Shown here: positions 22,332 through 28,982 of the stretch, one piece after another | Numbering within the stretch: position 1 is the first letter of the stretch | Layout: the number at the start of each line of letters is the position of its first letter | NCBI GenBank assembly: GCA_017405115.1 | Contig: JAFRBA010000171.1 | Span: forward strand, 1-28,982 | Reading direction: 5' to 3' | Source: Kiritimatiellia bacterium | GTDB taxonomy: Bacteria > Verrucomicrobiota > Kiritimatiellia > RFP12 > UBA1067 | DNA: 28,982 nucleotides | Program-made: the position numbers and the translations under genes | The notes under the pieces: generated by a model | The model's input: only the letters and a program-made list of their open reading frames with translations | Databases searched by the model: none | Told to the model about the DNA's origin: nothing

Positions 22332-23117
22332 TCAGTCCAGGACCTTGAACGTCGGGCCCTCTCCAGAGTAGGAGTCCAGCCCGCCGCCGACTGGGCCGCC
22401 CTCCCCGGAGTCGGCCCGCGCCGGCTTCACCTTCGGACGCTCCCCGAAGAGCACGGTGCCGAGGCGCACCCACGTCGCACCCTCCTCGACCGCGACTTCG
22501 TAGTCGCCGCTCATGCCCATCGAAAGCCGCGGCAGCCCCACGCCCTCGTTCCGCTCGATTTCGTCGCGCAGCTCGCGCAGCCTGCGGAAGTACGGTCGGG
22601 CGTCCTCCGGATTCTCGCTGAACGGCGCCATCGTCATGAGGCCCTCGACCGTGATCCGAGGGCACGCTTCGCGGATGCGGCGGACCGCCTGCGCAACATC
22701 CTCCGGACACATGCCGCTCTTGGACCTCTCGCCCGAGACGTTCACCTCGAGCAGCACGTGAGGCGACGCGCCGACATCCTCCGCGATCAGGTTGATCCGG
22801 TCCGCGAGCTTCACGGTGTCGACGGAGTGGATGAAGTCAAAGAGCTCGAGCGCGTGGCGCACCTTGTTGGACTGCAGGTGGCCGATCAGGTGCCACATCG
22901 GGCCCGAGACGCTCGCGGGGCGCTTCCACGCGGCCTCCTGCACCTTGTTCTCGCCGACTATCGTGAGGCCGGCGTCCCACGCCTCCTTCACGACTTCCGC
23001 GCCATGCGTCTTGGTGACGGCCACGATCTCCACCTCCGACGGGTCGCGTCCGGCGCGTCCGCAGGCCGCGGCGATTTTTCCGCGGACCTCCGCCAGTATC
23101 TCCTCTAGATTCCTCAT
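22332..23117 (-). CDS. YggS/PROSC-family PLP-binding protein
   Basis: 261 residues from ATG 23117 with GGGAGG upstream (a longer start would overlap the HIT gene). The PLP lysine is K36 in EIVAVTKTHGA. Other marks: TIVGENKVQEA, WHLIGHLQSNKVRHA, FDFIHSVDT, SGERSKSGMCPED, GLMTMAP and LSMGMSGDYEVAVEEGATWVRLGTVLFG. These single-domain alanine-racemase-fold proteins hold PLP and help vitamin B6 and amino-acid balance. A glycine-rich tail of about 30 residues (GEGGPVGGGLD) extends past the usual end at LFGER. Confidence 0.93.
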   Translation of the reverse strand: MRNLEEILAEVRGKIAAACGRAGRDPSEVEIVAVTKTHGAEVVKEAWDAGLTIVGENKVQEAAWKRPASVSGPMWHLIGHLQSNKVRHALELFDFIHSVDTVKLADRINLIAEDVGASPHVLLEVNVSGERSKSGMCPEDVAQAVRRIREACPRITVEGLMTMAPFSENPEDARPYFRRLRELRDEIERNEGVGLPRLSMGMSGDYEVAVEEGATWVRLGTVLFGERPKVKPARADSGEGGPVGGGLDSYSGEGPTFKVLD

Positions 23118-23127
23118 CACGCCCTCC

Positions 23128-23529
23128 CTACATGCGCAGGCTCTCCGCGAGCGCGGCAAGGGCCTTCATGTCGCCTTCGTGGTTGGCGAACTCGAGCGGG
23201 TCGCCGTTCCAGCGCGGCACTATGTGGAAATGGATGTGGCGCACCGTCTGCCCAGCCGCGGCGCCGTTGTTCTGCATGACGTTGTAGCCGTCGCAGCCAA
23301 GCCGCTCCGCCACATGCGCCGCGATGCGCTTCACCCGCACGATCAGCGCCGCCAGCGTTTCGTCGTCTGCGGCCTGGATGTCCGCCGCGTGGGCCTTCGG
23401 TATCACCAGCGTGTGGCCCTTCGCGAACGGGTTGATGTCGAGGTAGGCGAGGGCGATGTCGTCCTCGTAGATTTTGAAGCACGGGATTTCCCCGGCCGCT
23501 ATCGCGCAGAACACGCAGTCGTTCTTCAT
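23128..23529 (-). CDS. HIT-family (histidine triad) nucleotide hydrolase
   Basis: 133 residues. The triad QTVRHIHFHIVPRW gives H98, H100 and H102; CVFCAIAAGEIP at the N-terminus has the C5/C8 pair typical of zinc-binding HIT proteins. Also DINPFAKGHTLVIPKAHAADI. HIT proteins split nucleoside phosphoramidates or adenylates. ATG 23529 overlaps the rarA stop as ATGA and has GGAGAG upstream, so it is translated together with rarA. Confidence 0.95.
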   Translation of the reverse strand: MKNDCVFCAIAAGEIPCFKIYEDDIALAYLDINPFAKGHTLVIPKAHAADIQAADDETLAALIVRVKRIAAHVAERLGCDGYNVMQNNGAAAGQTVRHIHFHIVPRWNGDPLEFANHEGDMKALAALAESLRM

Positions 23530-24953
23530 TTGTCGCTCTCCTTTTTTCTGTTGGAATTCTGTTCGCCCGCCCCGGCGGCCGGCGGCCTTCCCTGGTACGC
23601 CGGGGTCGAGAAAGGCGGCACGTCGGTGCGGCCCTCCCGCCAGTCGCGCACCGCGGCCAGGCGGGCCTTCATGTTCGCCTCGCGCCCCAGGCCGGAAGGC
23701 TCGTAGTAGCGGCGGCCGGCCAAGGCCTCGGGAAGGCAGGACATGCGCGCGATCTTCTCGTCGGTGTCGTGGGCGTAGGTGTAGCCCTTGCCGTAGTCCA
23801 GCTCCTTCATGAGCCGCGTCGGCGCGTTTCGGATGTTGAGCGGAACGGGCTCGGCCATTCGCTCCTGCGCGTCCCGCGCGGCGCGGATGTATGCCTTCTC
23901 CATGGCGTTGGACTTCGGCGCGAGCGAGAGGTACACGACTATCTCGGTTAGGTGCACGTTGCACTCCGGCACGCCTATGTTGTGGCAGGCGTTCCAGGCC
24001 GCGTCGGCCAGGAGCAGTGCGTTGGGGTCCGCGAGGCCGACGTCCTCCGCGGCGAACCGTATGCAGCGCCTCGCTATGTAGAGCGGGTCCTCGCCGCCCT
24101 CAAGCATGCGCGCCAGCCAGTAAACCGCCGCGTCCGGGTCGGAGTTGCGCATCGACTTGTGGAGCGCCGAGATTATGTTGTAGTGCTCCTCGCCGCTCTT
24201 GTCGTACATGAGCGCCTTGCGGCTCACCACCTGTGCAAGGGTCTTCTCGGTTATCTCGGGGCGCCCGTCCTTGCCGACGCCGCAGTTGGCGACCGCCGTC
24301 TCAAGCGCTCCAAGCGCGCTCCTGGCGTCGCCGTTGGCGAATATCGCGATCTTGTGCAGCAAGTCGTCGGCGCACGACACGCCGAGATTCCCGAACCCGC
24401 GCTGGTCTTCGAGTGCCCGGCGCATGAGGCGCACGAGGTCGTCCTCCGAAAGGCCCTTGAGCACGAACACCTTGCACCGGCTGAGCAGGGCCGAGTTCAC
24501 CTCGAAGGACGGGTTCTCCGTCGTCGCGCCGATCAGGATTATGGAGCCCTGCTCAACGTAGGGCAGAAAGGCGTCCTGCTGCGCCTTGTTGAAGCGGTGT
24601 ATCTCGTCGACGAAGAGGACGGTGCGCACGCCCAGTCTGCGGCCTGACTCCGCCCGCGCCATGATCTCCTTGATCTCCTTGATCCCGCTCGTTACCGCCG
24701 AGAAGTTGACGAACTCCGCCTTCGTGGCGTTCGCCACCACGTTCGCAAGCGTGGTCTTGCCGACGCCGGGCGGCCCCCAGAGTATCATCGACGGTATCTG
24801 GTCGCGCTCGATCATCTGGCGCAGAAGACCGTCCTCGCCGACAAGATGGTCCTGCCCGACGAACTCGGAGAGGTCGCGCGGACGCATCCGCGAGGCAAGA
24901 GGCTGCAGGGCGTCGACCGCGCCGGAAGGCTCCACGCCCTCTATGAGCGACAT
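23526..24953 (-). CDS. rarA: Replication-associated recombination protein A (MgsA/WRNIP1 family AAA ATPase)
   Basis: 475 residues from ATG 24953 (a TTG 20 codons earlier is unlikely). Walker A WGPPGVGKTT (59-68), Walker B VLFVDEIHRFNKAQQDAFLPYVE (D116), sensor 1 IGATTENPSFEVNSALLSRC, and the C-terminal RarA domain (MLEGGEDPLYIARRCIRFAAEDVGLADP, LTEIVVYLSLAPKSNA, TRLMKELDYGKGYTYAHD). It loads at stalled replication forks and helps their repair. First gene of the operon rarA-HIT-yggS-CPBP. A 24-codon ORF in another frame begins at the predicted transcript start and ends 5 nt before this ATG. Confidence 0.95.
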   Translation of the reverse strand: MSLIEGVEPSGAVDALQPLASRMRPRDLSEFVGQDHLVGEDGLLRQMIERDQIPSMILWGPPGVGKTTLANVVANATKAEFVNFSAVTSGIKEIKEIMARAESGRRLGVRTVLFVDEIHRFNKAQQDAFLPYVEQGSIILIGATTENPSFEVNSALLSRCKVFVLKGLSEDDLVRLMRRALEDQRGFGNLGVSCADDLLHKIAIFANGDARSALGALETAVANCGVGKDGRPEITEKTLAQVVSRKALMYDKSGEEHYNIISALHKSMRNSDPDAAVYWLARMLEGGEDPLYIARRCIRFAAEDVGLADPNALLLADAAWNACHNIGVPECNVHLTEIVVYLSLAPKSNAMEKAYIRAARDAQERMAEPVPLNIRNAPTRLMKELDYGKGYTYAHDTDEKIARMSCLPEALAGRRYYEPSGLGREANMKARLAAVRDWREGRTDVPPFSTPAYQGRPPAAGAGEQNSNRKKESDK

Positions 24954-24958
24954 CTGCC

Positions 24959-25033
24959 TCAACGACGCACCTCCGTGGTCTTTGCGCCAGACCACCCTTC
25001 GCCGACTACACAAGTTCCCAGACTGTTCACCAT
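24959..25033 (-). CDS. Putative leaderless 24-codon ORF ahead of rarA
   Basis: ATG 25033 is 6 nt after TATAAT and at the predicted +1. It runs M-V-N-S-L-G-T-C-V-V onward for 24 codons and stops at TGA 24961-24959, 5 nt before the rarA ATG. Termination next to the start would allow coupled initiation. No homolog is recognised. Confidence 0.35.
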   Translation of the reverse strand: MVNSLGTCVVGEGWSGAKTTEVRR

Positions 25034-25039
25034 GCCGCC

Positions 25040-25048
25040 ATTATACCA
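25040..25048 (-). promoter_or_regulatory. Extended -10 promoter (TGGTATAAT) of the rarA operon
   Basis: Exact 9-mer; predicted start 25033, about 80 nt before the rarA ATG. Confidence 0.7.
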
Positions 25049-25057
25049 CAAATGAGT

Positions 25058-25094
25058 GGTTCGTGGGTTCGCGGTTCGTGGGTTCGCGGTTCGG
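25058..25094. repeat. Short GGTTCG tandem repeat (15-bp period)
   Basis: GGTTCGTGGGTTCGC at 25058-25072 is repeated at 25073-25087, followed by GGTTCGG. This gives five GGTTCG copies at 7-8 bp steps, between the prepilin-like gene and the rarA promoter. Confidence 0.7.
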
Positions 25095-25105
25095 CGACTG
25101 GCGGC

Positions 25106-26152
25106 CTACGACGCCCAGTCGGCATTGTACTGCGCGGACTTGGCTGTGTTGCCCGCCGGGTCGAGGACTCCGACGAACTTGACCGTGAACCCGCCGTTGC
25201 CCTGGCCGTTGTTCATCTGGAACACCAGAAGATAGTTGCGGTAGTGCGTCTTGTCGAGCGTCGGGCAGCGCGGGGCGTTCTCGAAGTACTTCGTCGTGGC
25301 GTCGCAGTCTCGGCCCATGCCGACGACGACGAGCCGCTTGCAGATGCCCTTGGCGTAGTACGTCTCAGGATTCGAGTCGTCGAGGCCGTCCACCCCGTAT
25401 GTGCTCGCGTAGTCGAGGCCAAGGTCGCGGTAAACGGACTCGCAAAGCGCGGGGTTTATCACCGCAACCGCCATGCCGTTTGTAAGCACCGCCGGATAGC
25501 ACGCGCTCAGGTCGGCGCGCATGCCCGGGCCGCCGCCAGTCGAATGCAGGCCGTACTGGGTATACCAGACGCTGCTGCTCCAGCCCAGCTTCGACGCCTG
25601 CGCGTTCGAGTAGTTGTGATACGAGACGATGCTGACTCCGGCGTCTCTAAGCGCAGCGACCTCGCGCTCCCTCAGATAGTACATGCCGAGCTTCGCCGCA
25701 AATGCGTCTAGGCCCACGTTGCTTTCATGCGCCTCGGCGAGCCCGGCCGCAACGCCGGTGCTCACCCCGCTTGCGTTCGCCACGACCGTTGAGTACTTGA
25801 TGCCGCAGTAGATGCCCGGGATCACCCCGCCTGCGCCGTCGTACCAGCCGGAAGAAGGCACCCACGCGTAAGTCCCCTCACTGCCCATCGGAACCTGCGT
25901 CCCATTGACGTCGATGAGCGCCTCCGCATAGGCGAACATGCCCTTGTAGATGTCGCCGTCGATGCGGGCAATCTCGGTGTTTATCGTTCGTGTTATGTTC
26001 TTGATGTTGGCGACATTGGCACGACGCGACGCCTCCTTGCGGATGTCGGCGAACTTCCCTATGGCGATCACAGATATAATCGCGATTATCGCAACGACCA
26101 GAATCAGCTCAATCAGCGTGAAACCACGCCTTTCGCGTTTTATACTGCACAT
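25106..26152 (-). CDS. Prepilin-like protein (type IV pilin/type II secretion pseudopilin N-terminus)
   Basis: 348 residues from ATG 26152; ATG 26179 with AAAGG is an alternative start adding 9 residues. A basic leader (MCSIKRERR) is followed by the prepilin cleavage and methylation motif G-FTLIELILVVAIIAIISVIAIG, with E5 after cleavage, a hydrophobic helix and ADIRKEASRRANVANIKNITRTINTEIARID as the continuing helix. The remaining roughly 280 residues are a large globular domain rich in Gly, Ala and Tyr that I do not recognise (GIYCGIKYSTVVANASG, YHNYSNAQASKLG). Such large pseudopilin-like proteins are frequent in Verrucomicrobiota/Lentisphaerae relatives. No other pilus or secretion genes are next to it. 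Confidence 0.85.
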   Translation of the reverse strand: MCSIKRERRGFTLIELILVVAIIAIISVIAIGKFADIRKEASRRANVANIKNITRTINTEIARIDGDIYKGMFAYAEALIDVNGTQVPMGSEGTYAWVPSSGWYDGAGGVIPGIYCGIKYSTVVANASGVSTGVAAGLAEAHESNVGLDAFAAKLGMYYLREREVAALRDAGVSIVSYHNYSNAQASKLGWSSSVWYTQYGLHSTGGGPGMRADLSACYPAVLTNGMAVAVINPALCESVYRDLGLDYASTYGVDGLDDSNPETYYAKGICKRLVVVGMGRDCDATTKYFENAPRCPTLDKTHYRNYLLVFQMNNGQGNGGFTVKFVGVLDPAGNTAKSAQYNADWAS

Positions 26153-26210
26153 TATGCCGTCTTCTCCCTTCTGAAGCATTTCTGCCTTTCTTTTCAATTA
26201 AACGGCATAA
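26152..26210. repeat. 9-bp inverted repeat in the prepilin leader
   Basis: TTATGCCGT (26152-26160) and ACGGCATAA (26202-26210) are perfect inverse copies separated by 41 bp. On the mRNA the downstream arm ends at the first base of ATG 26152, so a long-range stem could hide this start; alternatively it is an operator dyad. Confidence 0.45.
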
Positions 26211-26223
26211 AGCACAATATAGT

Positions 26224-26826
26224 TCACAATACCTCGGCCACGGCGGCGTCGACTGCGGCCGGGGCCAGGAGGGGAAGGTCGTGCCCTGCCACGGGCAGGA
26301 TCGTCGCCACGGCCTGCGGAAAGACACGCTTCAGGAAGTCCGCGTTCTGCGGGCGCACTATGCCGTCGCGCGCCGCCTGCAGAATCCGCACCGGGAACGA
26401 AGGCCGGCGGGATGCCGCGAACTCCAGCAGCTCTCGCCGCAAGTCAGTCGTGCGAAGATACTCCAGCCCGCGGTCGAGGTTCGCCTCGTCAAGCTCCGGG
26501 GACCCGTCGCTCGGATGCATCAGCAGCACCCCGGCGCGGAACGCGGCGATGCGCCGCGGGTTCATCCCCGCCCAGCCTTCGTCCCTCTTCTCGGCCATGC
26601 ATGCGGTAGCAGACACAAGCACCAGGCCTCGCACCTTGTCTGGATGCCGCAGCAGCGCCTGGAGCGCCATCGCACCGCCCATGGAGAACCCAACCAGGAC
26701 TACCGCGTCCACGGACTCCAGCGCACGGTCGGCCGCACCGTCCAGCAGCTCGACATAGCTGAATATGCGGTCTCTGTTAAAAGAACAGCGGGCCCACATC
26801 TCGGAGCCCGCCGCCCATCCGTTCAT
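26224..26826 (-). CDS. Small alpha/beta-fold hydrolase
   Basis: 200 residues from ATG 26826. The nucleophile elbow is VLVGFSMGGAMALQ; acid in ILQAARDGIVRPQNA and His in PVAGHDLPLLAP. It resembles short BioH-like esterases. In this family the N-terminus is often KTFVMNGW, and here the same residues occur in frame upstream of the ATG, reachable only from a CTG at 26841 that overlaps the TGA of the preceding gene. The true start may therefore be this CTG, adding 5 residues. Substrate unknown. No biotin genes are seen nearby, so the BioH name is not used. Confidence 0.75.
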   Translation of the reverse strand: MNGWAAGSEMWARCSFNRDRIFSYVELLDGAADRALESVDAVVLVGFSMGGAMALQALLRHPDKVRGLVLVSATACMAEKRDEGWAGMNPRRIAAFRAGVLLMHPSDGSPELDEANLDRGLEYLRTTDLRRELLEFAASRRPSFPVRILQAARDGIVRPQNADFLKRVFPQAVATILPVAGHDLPLLAPAAVDAAVAEVL

Positions 26827-26837
26827 GACGAAGGTCT

Positions 26838-28310
26838 TCAGGCCTTCCCGCCCATCTTCGTGATGTCGACCGCGCCGATCTCCAGCGGAGGAGTGGTCTC
26901 CCACGCCCCGCGCGTGAAATCCGGCACGTCCATGGCCGCGCTGCGGTTCCTCACGGACTTCTCGCTGAGCTCGCACAGGCAGCACCAGCTCGCGAGGTCG
27001 TAGACGTTCTGGTCGAGCGGCAGCCCGTTCTGCAGGCAGTACGCGAGGCGCAGCTCCATCAGGAAGTCCATCCCTCCGTGGCCGCCCATCTTCTTCGCGA
27101 GCTCGCCCGCCTGCGCCCAGAGCGGATGCGCGTACTTCCTGCGCATCTCCTCCGACTTCTTCTCGTCGAAGTAGCTGTGCACGCCCTCGCCGGGCTTCTC
27201 CTCCCAGCCGAAACGGCAGTAGCAGCCGCTGCGGACCGACGACGAGTAGGCGTCCTTGCCGGTCGGGTCGGGGAACTGGATGCCCTCGAAGGCCCCCCTT
27301 GTGCCCGTCACGCGGTTGATGCGCGAATAGGGGCGCGGCGAGCTGACGTCGTGCTGGATCATTATGGAGCGCCCGCGCTTCGTCTTGATGAGCAGCGTGT
27401 TCATGTCCCCCATGGCGACCTTCAGGTTCGACTCCCAGCTCTCCGACGGGAACTTCGCCTTCGCGTACGCCTCGAAGTTGCGCTGATCGGACTCTAGCGA
27501 CACCAGGTAGTCGAAGCGGTCGCCGCGGTTGATGTCCATGTACTGGCAGACCGGGCCGAGGCCGTGGGTCGTGTACTGGTTGCCCTTGTGCTGCACGTTG
27601 TGCCTGAGGCGCCAGTAGTTCCAGTAGCCGAGGCTGGAGGACGGATCCTTGTCGTTCCACTTGCCGTAGTTGTAGCTCCTGAGGTCGTGGATGTAGGCGC
27701 CCTCGCCGTGGACGATCTCGCCGAGTATGCCCTTGCGCACGAGGTTCAGGGCAAGCATCTCGGCCTCTCCGTAGCAGCAGTTCTCCAGCTGCATGCAGTG
27801 GCGGCGGAGACGCTCGGACGTCTCGACGAGCTCCCAGCACTGCTCGACGGTGAACGCGCTCGGAACCTCCGTGGCGACGTGCTTGCCGGCGTTCATCGCG
27901 TAGAGCGCGATCGGCACGTGGAGCTCCCACGGCGTGGCGTTGTAGACGAGGTCTACGTTCGGGTCGTCGCAGAGCTTCTTCCACTCCTCAGCGCCGCCGG
28001 TGTAGACCTTGGGCTTAGTCTTCTGGCCCTTCTTCTCCACGGTGTCCAGCGCCTTCTTTATGCGCGCGGCGTTCAGGTCGCATAGAGCCGTGATCTCGCA
28101 GCCGGGGATCACCGGGAAGTTGCCGAACGCCGCGCCTCCGCGCCCGAGGCCGACCACGCCGATGCGGAGCTTCTCGAACGGCTTGTCGGCGTACAGCGCC
28201 ATGCTGCCGCCCGACTCGGTGCCCGTGCCGGTGCCTCGCGTAAGACACCCCGAGACCGCCGCGACAGCGCCCATCCACGCCGTGCCCTTTATGAACTCGC
28301 GTCTTTCCAT
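26838..28310 (-). CDS. Gfo/Idh/MocA oxidoreductase, GH109-like glycosidase
   Basis: 490 residues. The N-terminus has a twin-arginine signal (RREFIKG) and a lipobox-like VSGC with C22, so export by Tat and lipid attachment are possible. The Rossmann fold follows: RIGVVGLGRGGAAFGNF, NATPWELHVPIALYAMNAGKHV and ATEVPSAFTVEQ. The C-terminal part has GNQYTTHGLGPVCQYMDINRGDRFDYLVS and GGHGGMDFLM, which are typical of GH109, whose studied members are NAD-dependent alpha-N-acetylgalactosaminidases. Some GH109-like proteins have other substrates. AAGGAGGG precedes ATG 28310, which lies 1 bp after the upstream gene's stop. It fits the host-glycan theme with the fucosidase. Confidence 0.88.
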   Translation of the reverse strand: MERREFIKGTAWMGAVAAVSGCLTRGTGTGTESGGSMALYADKPFEKLRIGVVGLGRGGAAFGNFPVIPGCEITALCDLNAARIKKALDTVEKKGQKTKPKVYTGGAEEWKKLCDDPNVDLVYNATPWELHVPIALYAMNAGKHVATEVPSAFTVEQCWELVETSERLRRHCMQLENCCYGEAEMLALNLVRKGILGEIVHGEGAYIHDLRSYNYGKWNDKDPSSSLGYWNYWRLRHNVQHKGNQYTTHGLGPVCQYMDINRGDRFDYLVSLESDQRNFEAYAKAKFPSESWESNLKVAMGDMNTLLIKTKRGRSIMIQHDVSSPRPYSRINRVTGTRGAFEGIQFPDPTGKDAYSSSVRSGCYCRFGWEEKPGEGVHSYFDEKKSEEMRRKYAHPLWAQAGELAKKMGGHGGMDFLMELRLAYCLQNGLPLDQNVYDLASWCCLCELSEKSVRNRSAAMDVPDFTRGAWETTPPLEIGAVDITKMGGKA

Positions 28311-28311
28311 C

Positions 28312-28980
28312 TTACTTGCCCTCCTTGACTTTCGCGCCTTCCACTGGACTCTCCAGGCTGAACTCCCAGTCCGGATAAAGAGACTTCAGGTTCGCGCGGT
28401 AGAAATCGGCGTCTATGACACGGCCTTCGGCGAGCGCCTGCCTGTAAAGCGACTCAAGCGTGCCGACGACCGCCGAGCGCACTTCGGAGGAGCGCTTGGC
28501 GACGTCTTCTCTGACCAGGCGCTCCTCGCGGGCGAGCCGCCGCGACTCGTACGGGATCGAGCGGTCCGTCTCGGGGTCGTACACGACCTTCTCCTGCTTC
28601 TTCACGTTTCCGTCGGCGTCGATGATGGTGTCTTCCATGCCGCCCGCCCAGGAAAGGTCGGCAATCGTCTTCTCTGGCTGCAGGGCGCGCTCGCGCTCCT
28701 CGAGGTCTGTCTTCCACTCGGCCAGGTCGCGCGCCAGCGTCTCGAAGTCGATCTTCTGGAGCTCCATGAGCTTGGCCTCGGCGATGACCTTCTCGGCCTT
28801 GAGCTTCTCCATGGCGAGCTTTGCGGCCTCCGCCTCGGCCTTCGCCTCCTCCGCTGCGGCGTTCTCCTTGGCGGCGGCCTGCTCGGCCTTCGCGGCCTCT
28901 GCCTTCGCCTTAGCCTCGTCGCGCGCGGCGCGCGCGGCGTCCGCCTTGGCGCGCTCCGCCTTGGCCGACGCCTCCGCGGC
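28312..28980 (-). CDS. Alanine/lysine/glutamate-rich coiled-coil protein, 5' end outside the window
   Basis: An open frame from the window edge to TAA at 28314-28312, at least 222 residues. The first 60 visible residues are almost only A, K, E, R (AKAEAAKAEQ, EEAKAEAEAAKLAM), a TolA-like coiled coil. It continues as a helical segment (LMELQKIDFETLARDLAEWKTDLEERERAL), a short hydrophilic region (GGMEDTIIDADGNVKKQEKVVYDPETDRSIPYE) and a helical tail. An internal ATG at 28812 exists but the frame is open upstream, so the gene is longer. No family recognised. It is directly upstream of, and probably co-transcribed with, the GH109-like gene. Confidence 0.7.
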   Translation of the reverse strand, partial: AAEASAKAERAKADAARAARDEAKAKAEAAKAEQAAAKENAAAEEAKAEAEAAKLAMEKLKAEKVIAEAKLMELQKIDFETLARDLAEWKTDLEERERALQPEKTIADLSWAGGMEDTIIDADGNVKKQEKVVYDPETDRSIPYESRRLAREERLVREDVAKRSSEVRSAVVGTLESLYRQALAEGRVIDADFYRANLKSLYPDWEFSLESPVEGAKVKEGK

Positions 28981-28982
28981 CG

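Noticed and set aside
26224..26826. BioH (biotin synthesis) assignment
   Set aside because: Only generic alpha/beta hydrolase motifs are visible, and no biotin genes are nearby.
26827..27984. Very long frame fused to the alpha/beta hydrolase
   Set aside because: Upstream of 26826 this frame is the shadow of the GH109-like gene: arginine-rich with no domain.

Overview
The window looks like a chromosome segment of a GC-rich, anaerobic, glycan-degrading bacterium of the PVC group, most likely a gut-type Verrucomicrobiota/Kiritimatiellae lineage. This placement is inferred from protein style: a secreted DUF4838 protein, secreted beta-helix protein, GH29, GH109, SGNH hydrolase, a prepilin-like protein, a NagB-like protein and an alanine-rich coiled-coil protein. 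No rRNA or long marker allows a firm assignment. An exact 9-mer, TGGTATAAT (an extended -10 box without an obvious -35), stands before most transcription units on both strands; I located ten exact copies and four near copies. At five genes the start codon lies only 6-10 nt after the box, so those mRNAs should be leaderless or nearly so.

Layout. 1-2140 is an accessory stretch: an AAA ATPase cut short by a stop (minus), a promoter with GGTCATTA half-sites, a decayed DUF6788/transposase locus, a hairpin terminator, and six tandem 22-bp repeats. 2141-7744 is a two-gene minus-strand operon for a large secreted beta-helix protein and a secreted DUF4838 protein. 7790-8914 holds an Abi_2 (AbiD/AbiF-type, HEPN) gene preceded by a short leader RNA that ends in a terminator-like structure; the whole cassette is bracketed by direct repeats. 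8940-11704 is a histidine kinase/response regulator pair. 11694-13450 is a divergent PfkB sugar kinase/DeoR regulator pair. 13497-16662 carries a secreted S9-type hydrolase, a GH29 fucosidase and an SGNH hydrolase. 16708-17456 is a tRNA-Met(CAU) with an RluA-type pseudouridine synthase. 17547-18467 is an L,D-transpeptidase. 18478-21691 holds purM, fba and a NagB-like protein. 21741-24953 is the operon rarA, HIT, yggS-like, CPBP protease. 25106-28982 holds a prepilin-like protein, an alpha/beta hydrolase, a GH109-like oxidoreductase, and the 3' part of a coiled-coil protein that runs off the window.

How it fits together. Fucosidase, GH109-type enzyme, the DUF4838 protein, NagB-like protein, PfkB kinase with DeoR regulator, and class II aldolase suggest a host-glycan (mucin-like) feeder that channels amino sugars and fucosylated glycans into lower glycolysis. 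This is an inference from families; no single polysaccharide locus is seen.

The strongest candidates for a noteworthy system are (a) the Abi_2 gene with its terminated leader RNA, which has the layout of an RNA-antitoxin/HEPN-toxin module inserted between repeats, and (b) the leaderless promoter architecture, in which some promoters place a mini-ORF at the transcription start and end it at the start codon of the main gene.
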